From: Oscillospiraceae bacterium
GTDB lineage: Bacteria; Bacillota; Clostridia; Oscillospirales; Oscillospiraceae
Direction of reading: 5' to 3'
Assembly: GCA_017502285.1 (NCBI GenBank)
Contig: JAFVVH010000034.1
Span: forward strand, 1 to 40,466
DNA: 40,466 bases
Below the pieces are notes generated by a model. That model did not search any database and was not told the DNA's origin. It worked only from the letters and a program-made list of their open reading frames with translations. Position numbers and translations under genes: made by a program. Below are positions 1 to 8,918 of this stretch, in pieces (within the stretch, counting starts at the first letter, position 1; the number at the start of each line of letters is the position of its first letter).

Positions 1-680
1 GCAAGGAAGGTGGCAACGATCTCCGAGCGGCTGCGGGTCCCCTTGAACAAGGCCCGGAAGCGGGTAATTCCGAAATTGATGAGCCGGTGCAGAATTTCCG
101 TGGCCTTGTCCGCCACCGGATATGGCTCGCGGCCCACGATGCCCTGAAAGGCCGCCACCGGCGGAGGCAGCTTGTTGTCGACCCGCTCCAGCACCTGCGT
201 CATGACCCGGTACAGATCGGAGGGCTCATGCACATAGCGGTAGGTCTGGTCCTTCTTCAGCGGTTCAGGGCCTTTGGTCAGATAATCCCGACCATAGGTG
301 TACCGCTGATCCATCCGGGGCACGATTTGCTTGATCTTGATGTAGTTTTCGTTGCGCTGATGGGCCTCCAGCGAAGCGATCAGCTGTTCCATCTCGGACA
401 GGGCTTCCTCATCGTGGATGGACAGCAGCATACGCGTCTTAATGTAGATCAGGTGGGAGGCCATGGTGACAAATTCACTGGCAACCTCAAGGTCCAACTC
501 CTTGCGCTGGTCCATCCATTCCAGATACTGCTCCAGAATCAGGGATATCTGAATGTCCTTGATCTCCATTTTGTTTTTGCTCAAAAGGTGCAAAATCAAG
601 TCAAGAGGTCCGACAAAGTCCTCCATGTCCGTCTCCTTGGACTTGACAACACCTTCCAGATGATATACGGGAGTCTCCAC
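1..680 (-). CDS. scpA: Segregation and condensation protein A (partial, C-terminus off the left edge)
   Basis: ScpA is the kleisin subunit of the bacterial SMC-ScpA-ScpB condensin, which compacts and segregates the chromosome. The readable 226 codons begin METPVYHLEGVV and contain the kleisin N-terminal signature DFVGPLDLILHLLSKNKMEI, followed by the helical region that contacts the SMC neck. The start is a GTG at 678-680, read from the minus strand, preceded by AAGGAGG. That ribosome binding site overlaps the TAA stop of the upstream M50 protease gene, so the two are probably translationally coupled. The C-terminal winged-helix domain lies beyond base 1. scpB would be expected just downstream but is outside the window. 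Confidence 0.9.
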   Translation of the reverse strand, partial: METPVYHLEGVVKSKETDMEDFVGPLDLILHLLSKNKMEIKDIQISLILEQYLEWMDQRKELDLEVASEFVTMASHLIYIKTRMLLSIHDEEALSEMEQLIASLEAHQRNENYIKIKQIVPRMDQRYTYGRDYLTKGPEPLKKDQTYRYVHEPSDLYRVMTQVLERVDNKLPPPVAAFQGIVGREPYPVADKATEILHRLINFGITRFRALFKGTRSRSEIVATFL

Positions 681-695
681 TTGTTTTGCACCTCC

Positions 696-1391
696 TTAAA
701 AGCCGAAATAATAACTCAAGATTTCAACGGGAAAGCCCGACACGGTACACAGACCCCTGAGCACCCAGCCCATGCAGATGTGCAGCGGCCCGGATAAAAT
801 CCCAAACCACGCAAGGGCGATCACCGCCAGCATCAGCCAGCGCTCATAGCTCATCAGCTTGTAGTACAGCCGATCGGGCAGCACGCAGGACATGAGCCGC
901 GAACCGTCCAGCGGTGGAATGGGGATCAGATTGAACAGACCAAGACCCACGCTAAGCACTGCTATGTAGCTTAGGAAGAACACTGCATAGGCAAAGGCCG
1001 CTCCGCCGGATTCAGGCCAAATTTTGAACACCAATGCTCCACAACCCAGTGCGGCCAAAGCCAGCAGAAAATTGGACGAAGGGCCCGCAAGGGCGGTCAG
1101 CGCCATGTCCCGTTTAGGCCGCTTAAAGTGTCTCATATCCACAGGGACCGGTTTTGCCCATCCCACATGTGCCACCAGCAGCATCAAAAATCCCACCGGG
1201 TCAATGTGCCGGAGCGGGTTAAATGACAGCCGACCCGCCCGTTTTGCCGTTCGGTCGCCCAGTGCGTAAGCAGCATAGCCGTGGCACAACTCATGCACCG
1301 TAATGCACAGCACCACTGCGGCAGTGCGGATGGCCAACTGGAGCAGCGCGTACAGATCAAAATTGTTTAAGAAATCCTGCAGCAGATCCAT
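696..1391 (-). CDS. Site-2 protease family (M50) membrane metalloprotease
   Basis: A 231-aa polytopic membrane protein with the zinc-protease motif HELCH (residues 33-37) in the first hydrophobic helix and a distal PPLDGSR motif near residue 165 that supplies the third metal ligand. This is the M50/SpoIVFB-like short family, which cleaves substrates within the membrane. Several further hydrophobic stretches follow, and no PDZ domain is present. The start ATG is preceded by GGAGG. The stop codon overlaps the scpA ribosome binding site. Pairing of a short M50 protease with scpA-scpB is common in Clostridia. The substrate cannot be told from sequence. Confidence 0.88.
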   Translation of the reverse strand: MDLLQDFLNNFDLYALLQLAIRTAAVVLCITVHELCHGYAAYALGDRTAKRAGRLSFNPLRHIDPVGFLMLLVAHVGWAKPVPVDMRHFKRPKRDMALTALAGPSSNFLLALAALGCGALVFKIWPESGGAAFAYAVFFLSYIAVLSVGLGLFNLIPIPPLDGSRLMSCVLPDRLYYKLMSYERWLMLAVIALAWFGILSGPLHICMGWVLRGLCTVSGFPVEILSYYFGF

Positions 1392-1420
1392 ACCGTTCCT
1401 CCATAAAATAATACTATTTT

Positions 1421-1449
1421 AGTATACCAAATCCTCTGTCCGATTACAA
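1421..1449 (-). promoter_or_regulatory. Sigma-A-type promoter for the M50 protease-scpA operon
   Basis: On the minus strand TTGTAA (1444-1449) and TATACT (1421-1426) are separated by 17 bp, with a TG dinucleotide one base upstream of the -10. It lies just after the engB terminator and about 30 bp ahead of the M50 protease start, so it would drive that gene and scpA. Confidence 0.6.
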
Positions 1450-1451
1450 GC

Positions 1452-1486
1452 AAAAAAACTGCCCCGGAACCTGAATTCCAAGGCAG
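1452..1486 (-). terminator. Rho-independent terminator after engB
   Basis: An 11-bp stem (1459-1469 with 1476-1486, two G-U pairs) with a 6-nt loop is followed on the minus strand by seven U residues (1452-1458). It lies 12 bp beyond the engB stop and closes the tig-clpP-clpX-lon-engB unit. Confidence 0.85.
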
Positions 1487-1498
1487 CTTTTACACTAT

Positions 1499-2098
1499 TT
1501 ATCTCCCCTGCTCCACATGGGCAAAGATTTCGTTGAGCAGCTCCTGCCGGCCCGTCCCCTTCTCTGCTGAAAAGGGAATAAGCTTTACATCTTCATCCAG
1601 TTCCAGCGTCAGTCGGATCTGCTGCAGATTGGGCTCGATCTCGCTCTTTTTCAGCTTGTCCAGCTTGTTGGCCACCACCAGAAAGGGACGTCCAGCATCT
1701 TTGTACCACTGAGCCATGGTGCAGTCATCTGCCGTGGGCTTATGACGAGAATCCACGATCATAACGCCCAAACTCATTAGCTCCGGGTCGGCAAAGTATT
1801 CCTCCATCAGCTTGCCCCAGCGGTCCCGCTCCCCTTTTGATACCTTGGCATAGCCGTATCCGGGCAGGTCAACCAGATAAAAGGCACGGTCGATCTTAAA
1901 GTAATTGATGTGGACAGTCTTACCAGGTGCGGCACCTACCCGAGCAAAGTTCTTGCGGTTGAGAATCCGGTTGATGACAGAGGACTTGCCCACATTGGAG
2001 CGACCGGCAAAGGCCACCTGCACCATGCCGTCCCGGGGAAAGTCCTTCCGATTGACGGCGGAACGGACAAACTCCGCATTTTGCAGATTGATGGGCAT
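1499..2098 (-). CDS. engB: Ribosome biogenesis GTP-binding protein EngB/YsxC
   Basis: This 199-aa TrmE-Era-EngA-EngB-type GTPase is needed for 50S subunit assembly. The G motifs are in order: G1 GRSNVGKS (residues 32-39), G3 DLPGYGYAKV, and G4 NKLDK. The sequence VGAAPGKTVHINYF after G1 is typical of the family, and the length is normal. The ribosome binding site AGGAGG overlaps the lon stop codon (13 bp between the genes), indicating coupling to lon. The gene order tig-clp-lon-engB matches Bacillus subtilis tig-clpX-lonB-lonA-ysxC. Confidence 0.96.
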   Translation of the reverse strand: MPINLQNAEFVRSAVNRKDFPRDGMVQVAFAGRSNVGKSSVINRILNRKNFARVGAAPGKTVHINYFKIDRAFYLVDLPGYGYAKVSKGERDRWGKLMEEYFADPELMSLGVMIVDSRHKPTADDCTMAQWYKDAGRPFLVVANKLDKLKKSEIEPNLQQIRLTLELDEDVKLIPFSAEKGTGRQELLNEIFAHVEQGR

Positions 2099-2111
2099 GA
2101 ACGTTCCCTCC

Positions 2112-4523
2112 TTACTGTCTCAGGCAAACGGTTCCGTCTGCCTTCTTCCCTTCCAGCGCCATACATGTATCCGCCTCGGGCAGGGACTCCTCCACCAATT
2201 GGGGCACAAGCGCTGCTGCCAGCACCTGATCCACCTGATCCACCAGCACAAACTGGAGCGCGGCGCGGACCGTCTGGTCGATTTCTTCCAGATCCTTCTC
2301 ATTATCTCTGGGAATGATGACAGTCTTGACTCCGTTACGCAGAGCGGCCATGGTCTTTTCCTTCAGGCCGCCGATAGGCAGGACACGGCCACGCAGGGTG
2401 ACCTCGCCGGTCATGGCAATCCCACGGCGCACAGCCCGTCCGGTAAGTGCGGATACCATGGCGGTGGTGATGGCAATGCCGGCAGAAGGTCCGTCCTTGG
2501 GCACTGCGCCCTCCGGGAAGTGGGCATGGATGTCCAGTTCCTTATAAAACTCATTGCTCACTCCCAGCTGCTCGGCTCGACTTCGGATATAGGTCAAGGC
2601 CGCATGGGCAGACTCCTTCATCACGTCACCCAGATTGCCGGTCAGTTCCACCTTGCCCGATCCGGGCACAGCATTGACCTCTACCTCCAGCAGTTCGCCG
2701 CCCACACTGGTCCACGCAAGTCCATTGACAACACCCACGCGCTCCTCCAGCACCTGACGCTCGGGGTAGTATCTGGGCACCCCCAGCCATTCCTTCAGGC
2801 TATCTGCTGTAATGGTAATCTTCTTTACACCACTCGACACAAAGTGCATTGCTGCCTTACGACAGACAGAAGCAAGCTCACGTTCCAGAATACGCACACC
2901 CGATTCCCGGGTATAGGCACAGATGATCTCGCGGATGGCACTGTCCTCAAAGCGCAGATTGTTTTTGCTGATGCCGTGGCGCTTCATCTCCTTGGGGATC
3001 AGGTGGCGCTTGGCGATCTGCAGCTTCTCCTCGTCCGTATAGCTGGACAACTCGATGACCTCCATGCGGTCCAGCAGGGGCTTGGGGATGGTGGAGGTGG
3101 TGTTGGCCGTGGTAATAAACAGCACATCGGACAAATCGAAAGGCAACTCCACAAAGTGATCCCGGAAGGTGGCATTTTGCTCCCCATCCAGCACCTCCAG
3201 CAGGGCCGAAGCCGGGTCGCCCCGGTGGTCATGGCCCAGCTTGTCGATCTCGTCCAACAGCAGCAAGGGATTGGAGGTCCCCGCCTGATTGACCGCGTAA
3301 AGGATACGGCCTGGCATAGCGCCCACGTAGGTCTTGCGGTGGCCTCGAATCTCTGCCTCGTCACTGACGCCGCCCAGTGAGATACGGGCCAGCTTGCGGT
3401 TCAGCGCCCGGGCCACAGACATGGCAACGGAGGTCTTACCCACACCGGGAGGTCCAACCAGACAGATGATCTGGCCCTTCAGATCGGGGGCAAGCTGCTT
3501 GACCGCCAGAAATTCCAGAATGCGCTCCTTTACCTTATCAAGACCAAAATGCTCCTTGTCCAGCACCCGGCGGGCAGCGTCCACATTGAGCCGGTCTCTG
3601 CTCTTTTTTCCCCAAGGCAATTCCAGACACACATCCAGATAGTTGCGCATCACCGTCGCCTCGGCAGAACCGAAGGGCTGCTTTGCCAATCGGGACAGTT
3701 CTTTGTTCAGCTTATCGCGCACCTCGTCGGGCAGTTGGGCCGCAGCGATTTTTTCCCGATACTCGGCCAGCTCGCTGTCGGCATTTTCTCCCTCACCCAG
3801 CTCGTTCTGAATGGCCTTGATCTGCTCGCGGAGGTAATAGTCCCGCTGGTTGTCGTTCATCTGCTCCCGGGCCTTGTTTTGGATGTCCTGATCGATGGTC
3901 AGGATCTCCACCTCGCGGCACAGCAGCTTGTGCAGCTTTTCCAGACGGCGTACCGGGCGAAGCTCGGCAAGCACCAGCTGCTTGTCCTCATTGCGCATGG
4001 AAATATTCTGGGCTACATAGTCGGCAATATAGCCGGGGTCATCGCTGGCCAGAATGTTGATCAGCAGGTCGGGAGAGGTCTGTGGCCCCACCTCGGCATA
4101 CTGCTGAAACAGCTCGTAGGTACTGCGGATCAGCGCTTCGGTCTTTGCGGAATTGCGTCCTGTGGGCTGGGCTGGGATCTCTTCCACCTCGGCCACCAGA
4201 TGGGGCTCGGTTTTGGTCAGGCTCACCAAACGTGCACGGGCAATACCCTCTACCATGACCCGCACGTTGCTGCCCGGCAGACGCAGGATCTGACGCACGT
4301 TGGAGATGGTACCCACCTGATAGAGGTCAGACTGTACCGGTGCCTCTACCCGCAGATCTATCTGAGGCACAAGAAACACGGGCCGTCCATCCGTCATGGC
4401 CTGTTCCAGGGCCTGAATGGAGGACTTGCGGCCCACATCAAAATGGATCATTGAGCCGGGAAAGACGGTCAGGCCGCGCAGGGCCACCGCAGGATATACG
4501 GCGGTTTTTCTCAGTTCTTCCAT
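2112..4523 (-). CDS. lon: ATP-dependent Lon protease (LonA)
   Basis: An 803-aa LonA protease that degrades misfolded and short-lived regulatory proteins in the cytosol. The order is an N-terminal substrate-binding domain (about 1-200), a coiled middle segment, an AAA+ module with Walker A GPPGVGKT (near 356-363) and Walker B LLLLDEIDK, and the C-terminal proteolytic domain. That domain carries the Ser-Lys dyad: Ser680 in PKDGPSAG and Lys in GLKEKT at 721-723. A longer reading frame begins at 4568, but the ATG at 4523 has GAGGAAG seven bases upstream and gives the usual LonA N-terminus MEELRKTAVYPAVALRG. An inverted repeat separates it from clpX. Confidence 0.96.
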   Translation of the reverse strand: MEELRKTAVYPAVALRGLTVFPGSMIHFDVGRKSSIQALEQAMTDGRPVFLVPQIDLRVEAPVQSDLYQVGTISNVRQILRLPGSNVRVMVEGIARARLVSLTKTEPHLVAEVEEIPAQPTGRNSAKTEALIRSTYELFQQYAEVGPQTSPDLLINILASDDPGYIADYVAQNISMRNEDKQLVLAELRPVRRLEKLHKLLCREVEILTIDQDIQNKAREQMNDNQRDYYLREQIKAIQNELGEGENADSELAEYREKIAAAQLPDEVRDKLNKELSRLAKQPFGSAEATVMRNYLDVCLELPWGKKSRDRLNVDAARRVLDKEHFGLDKVKERILEFLAVKQLAPDLKGQIICLVGPPGVGKTSVAMSVARALNRKLARISLGGVSDEAEIRGHRKTYVGAMPGRILYAVNQAGTSNPLLLLDEIDKLGHDHRGDPASALLEVLDGEQNATFRDHFVELPFDLSDVLFITTANTTSTIPKPLLDRMEVIELSSYTDEEKLQIAKRHLIPKEMKRHGISKNNLRFEDSAIREIICAYTRESGVRILERELASVCRKAAMHFVSSGVKKITITADSLKEWLGVPRYYPERQVLEERVGVVNGLAWTSVGGELLEVEVNAVPGSGKVELTGNLGDVMKESAHAALTYIRSRAEQLGVSNEFYKELDIHAHFPEGAVPKDGPSAGIAITTAMVSALTGRAVRRGIAMTGEVTLRGRVLPIGGLKEKTMAALRNGVKTVIIPRDNEKDLEEIDQTVRAALQFVLVDQVDQVLAAALVPQLVEESLPEADTCMALEGKKADGTVCLRQ

Positions 4524-4554
4524 AAAATCACTTCCTCTCGGGAAATATGCAAAA

Positions 4555-4584
4555 CGCCCCACAGTCACAGCGTGCTCTGTGGGG
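4555..4584 (-). terminator. Hairpin between clpX and lon, possible partial terminator
   Basis: The bases CGCCCCACAG and CTGTGGGGCG form a 10-bp stem between the clpX stop and the lon start. On the minus strand only a short TTTT follows. It may attenuate read-through from clpX into lon or protect the upstream message rather than end it fully. Confidence 0.5.
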
Positions 4585-4609
4585 CGCGTGTTGTTGACAG
4601 GATAACGCC

Positions 4610-5899
4610 TTACTGGGCACGCAGGGCGGCACCGCCGAGAGCGGGCCGCTGGGTGCGCTCCGGGTCACGGTGCAGCTCGGGCTGACCGGAACCACGCACA
4701 CACTCGGGTGTGATGACCACACGCACGATGGTGGGGTCGGAGGGCACTTCGTACATGATGGAGGTCATGACCTCCTCCAGAATGGCACGCAGGCCACGGG
4801 CGCCGATATTGCGCTCCACCGCCCGGTCCGCCACGGCATTCAGCGCTTCGGGCTGGAACTCCAGCTCCACCTGATCGTAGTCCAGCAGCTTTTGATACTG
4901 CTTGACCAGCGCGTTCTTGGGCTCGGTCAGGATCTGTACCATCTGATCCCGGTCCAGAGACTGCAGCGTGGTGATCACAGGCAGGCGGCCCACCAGCTCG
5001 GGAATGATACCGAATTTCAGCAGATCCTGAGGCTGGATCTCCTTGAGCAGCTCACCCACGTTCTGATCCTTCTTGCTCTGAATGTCCGCGCCAAAACCCA
5101 TGCTCTTGCGGTCCAGACGGCTTTCGATGATCTTTTCGATGCCTTCAAAGGCACCGCCGCAGATGAACAGGATGTTCTTGGTGTTGATCTGGATGAATTC
5201 CTGATGGGGGTGCTTGCGCCCACCCTGAGGGGGCACGTTGGCAACGGTGCCTTCCACGATCTTGAGCAGAGCCTGCTGCACACCCTCGCCGGACACGTCA
5301 CGGGTGATGGAGGTGTTCTCACTCTTGCGGGCGATCTTGTCCATCTCGTCAATGTAGATGATGCCCCGCTCGGCAAGCTCCACATCGTAATCCGCTGCCT
5401 GCACCAGCCGCAACAGAATGTTCTCCACGTCATCGCCTACATAGCCGGCTTCCGTAAGTGTAGTGGCATCGGCAATGGCAAAGGGCACGTTCAGGATACG
5501 GGCCAGAGACTGGGCAAACAGGGTCTTGCCGCAGCCGGTGGGGCCCATGAGCAGAATATTGCTCTTCTGCAGTTCCACATCCTCCGCGCCGCCGAAGTAG
5601 ATGCGCTTATAGTGGTTGTAAACGGACACGGAGAGGGCGATCTTGGCCTGCTCCTGACCAATGATGTACTGGTCAAGGTACTCCTTGATCTCCTTGGGGG
5701 CAGGGATCACATCGGGCACTTCAGGAGCGGGCAGATAGCTGTCCTCTTCCCCCATGCGGTCCCCCAGCACACCCATACACAGATGCACACACTCGTTGCA
5801 GATATACGCGCCAGGTCCGGCGATCAGCCGCTGTACCTGATCCTGATGCTTGCCGCAGAAGGAGCAGCGCAGGCTTTTCTTATCGTCGTTTTTTGCCAT
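4610..5899 (-). CDS. clpX: ATP-dependent Clp protease ATP-binding subunit ClpX
   Basis: A 429-aa AAA+ unfoldase that feeds substrates to ClpP. The N-terminal zinc-binding domain is intact with Cys12, Cys15, Cys34 and Cys37 (CSFC...CNEC). Walker A GPTGCGKT lies near residue 118, Walker B is IIYIDEMDK, and the C-terminal AAA small domain follows. The pore and sensor regions look complete, and the length matches the family. The C-terminus after VVITPECV is rich in Arg and Gly and less conserved. The start ATG has GAGGTG upstream. It lies 59 bp after clpP with a perfect hairpin between them, and it shares the proteostasis operon with tig, clpP and lon. Confidence 0.97.
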   Translation of the reverse strand: MAKNDDKKSLRCSFCGKHQDQVQRLIAGPGAYICNECVHLCMGVLGDRMGEEDSYLPAPEVPDVIPAPKEIKEYLDQYIIGQEQAKIALSVSVYNHYKRIYFGGAEDVELQKSNILLMGPTGCGKTLFAQSLARILNVPFAIADATTLTEAGYVGDDVENILLRLVQAADYDVELAERGIIYIDEMDKIARKSENTSITRDVSGEGVQQALLKIVEGTVANVPPQGGRKHPHQEFIQINTKNILFICGGAFEGIEKIIESRLDRKSMGFGADIQSKKDQNVGELLKEIQPQDLLKFGIIPELVGRLPVITTLQSLDRDQMVQILTEPKNALVKQYQKLLDYDQVELEFQPEALNAVADRAVERNIGARGLRAILEEVMTSIMYEVPSDPTIVRVVITPECVRGSGQPELHRDPERTQRPALGGAALRAQ

Positions 5900-5920
5900 A
5901 ATGACACCTCATTGCTCAAA

Positions 5921-5950
5921 GGAGTGGAGGCAGACGCCTGCCTCCACTCC
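5921..5950 (-). other. Perfect 13-bp hairpin between clpP and clpX
   Basis: Bases 5921-5933 and 5938-5950 are fully complementary, enclosing a 4-nt loop. No U-run follows on the minus strand (only TTTGAG), so a true terminator is unlikely. It sits in the short gap between the clpP stop and the clpX ribosome binding site and may be an mRNA-processing or stabilising element that sets the ClpP:ClpX ratio. Confidence 0.6.
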
Positions 5951-5958
5951 CCGGCTGC

Positions 5959-6540
5959 TTATCGTTTCTCGATTACCTTGTCGATCAGACCGTACTCCAT
6001 CGCCTGCTGCGCGGTCATAAAGTTGTCGCGCTCGCAGTCGGCAGTAACTTCTTCCACACTCTTGCCGGTGTTTTCAGCCATGATGCGATTCATACGCTGC
6101 TTGATGATCTCCAGACGCTTGAGGTGGATGGCCATATCGGTGACCTGACCCTGCGTGCCCGCGGAGGGCTGATGGATCATGATCTCCGCATTGGGCAGGG
6201 CAAGGCGCTTGCCCTTGGTACCGGCAGACAGCAGGAACGCACCCATGCTGGCCGCCATACCGATGCAGATGGTGGACACATCACACTTGATGTACTGCAT
6301 GGTGTCGTAGATGGCCATACCCGCAGTAACGGAGCCGCCGGGACTATTGATGTAGAACTGGATGTCCTTATCGGGGTCCTGAGCCTCCAGATACAGCAGC
6401 TGGGCCACTACCAGACTGGCAGTAGTGTCGTTCACCTCTTCCGACAGGAAGATGATACGGTCATTGAGCAGGCGGGAAAAGATGTCATAGGACCGCTCCC
6501 CCCGGTTGGTCTGCTCCACAACATAAGGAATAAAGCTCAT
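5959..6540 (-). CDS. clpP: ATP-dependent Clp protease proteolytic subunit ClpP
   Basis: A 193-aa serine peptidase that forms the tetradecameric ClpP barrel. The catalytic triad is at the textbook positions: Ser98 in GMAASMGAF, His123 in MIHQPSAG and Asp172 in CERDNFM. The N-terminus ([20 protein letters not shown]) is typical of the mature axial-loop region without a long propeptide. The start has GGAG upstream. The gene sits between tig and clpX, an arrangement shared with E. coli and many Clostridia but not with B. subtilis. Confidence 0.97.
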   Translation of the reverse strand: MSFIPYVVEQTNRGERSYDIFSRLLNDRIIFLSEEVNDTTASLVVAQLLYLEAQDPDKDIQFYINSPGGSVTAGMAIYDTMQYIKCDVSTICIGMAASMGAFLLSAGTKGKRLALPNAEIMIHQPSAGTQGQVTDMAIHLKRLEIIKQRMNRIMAENTGKSVEEVTADCERDNFMTAQQAMEYGLIDKVIEKR

Positions 6541-6596
6541 TGGTAAATCTCCTTCCGGGCAAATCTGTCAATACAGTATGCCCGCCGTACGGAAGA

Positions 6597-8102
6597 TTAT
6601 TCCTCCGTCTTCTTGGTGGTCTTCTTGGCAGCAGGCTTCTTGGCGGCGGGCTTCTTCTCAGCAGCCTCAGCCTTCTTGGCAGGAGCCTTCTTGGCAGCGG
6701 GCTTCTTCTCAGCAGCCTCGGTCTTGGGCTCGGCAGCCTTCTTAGTAGTGGTCTTCTTGGCGGGCTTGATCTCCTCGGCGACTTCTTCCTTGGCCTCGGC
6801 AGCCTTCTTGGCGGCGGGCTTCTTGGCCTTTCCAACCTTGGCATTGTCGAACACAAAGTCGGAAGCCTTCTTCATCTTCATGTCGTGAGCCAGCTCCTCG
6901 CCGCCGCCCACGAACTTCTTGACCTGCTCGACCTCCAGCTTATACAGCTCGGCCAGACGGTTGATTTCGGCCTCCACCTCTTCGGCGGTGATCTCGAACT
7001 TCTCGGCCTCAGCCACTGCGGACAGGGCCAACTCGACCTTGACCTGCTTCTCGGCATTGGGTCTGGCGCTCATGCGCATCATGTCCACATTCATGCCCAT
7101 CATCTGCAGGTACTCTTCCATCTTCATACCCTGAGCGCTGATGCGGCTGGAAAAGTCGTCCATCATCTTGTCCACCTGGACGTCGATCATGGTCTCGGGC
7201 ACCTCGGTCTCCATGTTGGCGATGAGCTGCTCGATAATAGCTTCCTCATAGTCGCGCTCAGCCTTCTCCTCGCGGCTGGCGATCAGCTTGTCCTCCAGAT
7301 CCTTCTTAAAGGCCTCCAGAGTCTCAAACTCGGACACGTCCTTGGCAAACTCGTCATCCAGCTCGGGCTTGACGGGCTCCTTGACCTCGTTGACCTTGAC
7401 CTTGAATACAACAGCCTTGCCGGCCAGATCGGCGTGGTAGTTCTCGGGGAAGGTGATGTCCAGATCCTTCTCCTCACCGGCCTTCATGCCGATGATCTGC
7501 TCCTCGAAGCCGGGAACGAAGGCACCGGAGCCCAGCTCCAGGCTGTAGTTCTCACCCTTGCCGCCCTCAAAGGGCTTGCCGTCCATGAAGCCCTCGAAGT
7601 CGATGACAGCGGTGTCACCCTTCTTGGCCTTACGCTTGACAGCAGACAGGCTGGTGGCGCGGTCGATATAGGGCTTCAGCTCAGCCTCGACATCCTTCTC
7701 GGTGACCTTGACCGCTTCCTTGGGAGCAGTCAGGCCCTTATAGGCGCCCAGCTTAACTTCGGGACGGACGGAGACCAGAGCCTTAAAGGTCAGGCCCTCC
7801 TTACCCACGGAGACGATCTCCATCTTGGGATAGCCAACCTCGTCCAGCTTCTGCTCGGCCACAGCCTCGGCATAAGCGGTGGGATAGACCTCGTTGATGG
7901 CATCTTCATAGAACACACCGGTGCCGTACAGGCTCTCCACGATCTTGCGGGGGGCCTTGCCCTTGCGGAAGCCGGGCACGTTGATGCTGGCACGGTTCTT
8001 CAGGTAAGCCTTCTGGACCGCGGCCTCAAACTCCTCGGCACCGACCTCGATAACAAGCTCGACAGTGCTCTTTTCCTTTTTCTCTACGCTGGTGACCTTC
8101 AT
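6597..8102 (-). CDS. tig: Trigger factor with a Lys/Ala-rich C-terminal extension
   Basis: Trigger factor is the ribosome-docked chaperone and prolyl isomerase that first meets nascent chains. The order is an N-terminal ribosome-binding domain containing the family signature GFRKGKAPRK, an FKBP-type PPIase domain (roughly 150-240, with the AVIDFEGFMDGKPFEGG pattern), and the helical C-terminal chaperone domain to about residue 423. Residues 424-501 form a 78-residue extension of KKPAAKK, KKAAE and TTKK-like repeats, which the standard family lacks. I chose the ATG at 8102 because GGAGG lies nine bases upstream and MKVTSVEKKEKS is a normal N-terminus; a frame beginning at 8132 lacks such a site. 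It is the first gene of the proteostasis operon. Confidence 0.95.
   Translation of the reverse strand: MKVTSVEKKEKSTVELVIEVGAEEFEAAVQKAYLKNRASINVPGFRKGKAPRKIVESLYGTGVFYEDAINEVYPTAYAEAVAEQKLDEVGYPKMEIVSVGKEGLTFKALVSVRPEVKLGAYKGLTAPKEAVKVTEKDVEAELKPYIDRATSLSAVKRKAKKGDTAVIDFEGFMDGKPFEGGKGENYSLELGSGAFVPGFEEQIIGMKAGEEKDLDITFPENYHADLAGKAVVFKVKVNEVKEPVKPELDDEFAKDVSEFETLEAFKKDLEDKLIASREEKAERDYEEAIIEQLIANMETEVPETMIDVQVDKMMDDFSSRISAQGMKMEEYLQMMGMNVDMMRMSARPNAEKQVKVELALSAVAEAEKFEITAEEVEAEINRLAELYKLEVEQVKKFVGGGEELAHDMKMKKASDFVFDNAKVGKAKKPAAKKAAEAKEEVAEEIKPAKKTTTKKAAEPKTEAAEKKPAAKKAPAKKAEAAEKKPAAKKPAAKKTTKKTEE
6646..6719 (-). repeat. Direct repeats encoding the Lys/Ala-rich tail of trigger factor
   Basis: Two identical 23-bp copies occur at 6646-6668 and 6697-6719, a 51-bp period, with weaker related copies to either side. 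They encode repeats of the AAEKKPAAKK type. The identity at DNA level suggests growth of the tail by recent repeat expansion. Confidence 0.7.
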
Positions 8103-8177
8103 GTTTTTCTTCCTCCTGTGGGCGAATTTCACGCCGATTTATTTGCGCGAAACGCGCCTTTTTGCTTTATCCAATTT

Positions 8178-8186
8178 ATTTTAGCA
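8178..8186 (-). promoter_or_regulatory. Probable extended -10 promoter of the tig operon
   Basis: On the minus strand TGC is followed by TAAAAT (-10 at 8178-8183), an extended -10 element about 75 bp before the tig start. The -35 position (ATGGAA) is weak. The surrounding gap is AT-rich, as expected of a promoter region. Confidence 0.4.
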
Positions 8187-8230
8187 GATTTGTTTTCATA
8201 TTTCCATATGTATTTCACTATTTTTACTGC

Positions 8231-8917
8231 TTAATCACAAATTTTTTCCGGCTGAAAGCCCAAAAAATCCGCAGAGACCAGTTTATAGTCGATATTTCCC
8301 TGCCTGCCCTGGATGGCAAACCGATGGGACGGACCGTGCAGATGACCGTAACAGCAGGTGCTCACACCGTAGGTCTCCATCAGATCGATGATCTGCTGAC
8401 AGCGAAAGCCCTGACACAGGGGCGGATAGTGGAAGAAGCAGATCTTCTCTCGCTCCCCCGCTGCTTTCAAGGACGCTTCCAGCCGGATCAGCTCCCGGTT
8501 AAATATCTTTTGGCTGTGCTCGCCCCGTTCCTCCTCATAAAACCAGCCCCGGGTGCCGCACAGGGCAATGTCACCGTATAGGGCGCAGTTGTTGTGCAGC
8601 AGTGAAAAGGTATCAAAGCCGTTTTCCTCGAAAAAGGCTGTCATCTTGGCAGCGGTGGTCCACCAGTAGTCGTGATTACCCTTCATGAGTAACTTTCTGC
8701 CCGGCAGAGAGTTGAGAAAGGCAAAATCCTCCCGGGACTCTGCCAGCGACATGCCCCAGGAAAGGTCGCCGCACAGCACCACGGTATCCTCCGGCTGCAC
8801 CCGCTCAAACCCCTTGACCAGCTTGTCCACGTACCCGTCCCAGCTGCCGCCGAAGACCTCCATGGATTTGTTGCTGCTCAGGGACAGATGGGTATCGCCA
8901 ATGGTATACAGTGCCAT
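8231..8917 (-). CDS. Calcineurin-like metallophosphoesterase
   Basis: A 228-aa protein with the full set of binuclear metallophosphoesterase motifs: GDTHL near the N-terminus, GDLSWG, GNHDYWW, FFHYPP and C-terminal YGHLHG. There is no signal peptide, so it is cytosolic. This short family appears in many Clostridia as an uncharacterised phosphohydrolase; the substrate could be a nucleotide or phosphoester and is not visible from sequence. Its ATG lies one base after the thrC TGA (TGATATG), so translation is almost certainly coupled to thrC. No functional link to threonine synthesis is known to me. Confidence 0.85.
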   Translation of the reverse strand: MALYTIGDTHLSLSSNKSMEVFGGSWDGYVDKLVKGFERVQPEDTVVLCGDLSWGMSLAESREDFAFLNSLPGRKLLMKGNHDYWWTTAAKMTAFFEENGFDTFSLLHNNCALYGDIALCGTRGWFYEEERGEHSQKIFNRELIRLEASLKAAGEREKICFFHYPPLCQGFRCQQIIDLMETYGVSTCCYGHLHGPSHRFAIQGRQGNIDYKLVSADFLGFQPEKICD

Positions 8918-8918
8918 A

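Noticed and set aside
1905..6148. Long plus-strand open frames opposite lon and clpX
   Set aside because: They are shadows caused by codon bias of the GC-rich minus-strand genes; lon, clpX and engB have complete catalytic motifs.
6540..8234. Long Leu/Gly-rich open frame on the plus strand (564 codons)
   Set aside because: It is the antisense of tig, whose family motifs and ribosome binding site are clear; the plus frame has no known pattern.
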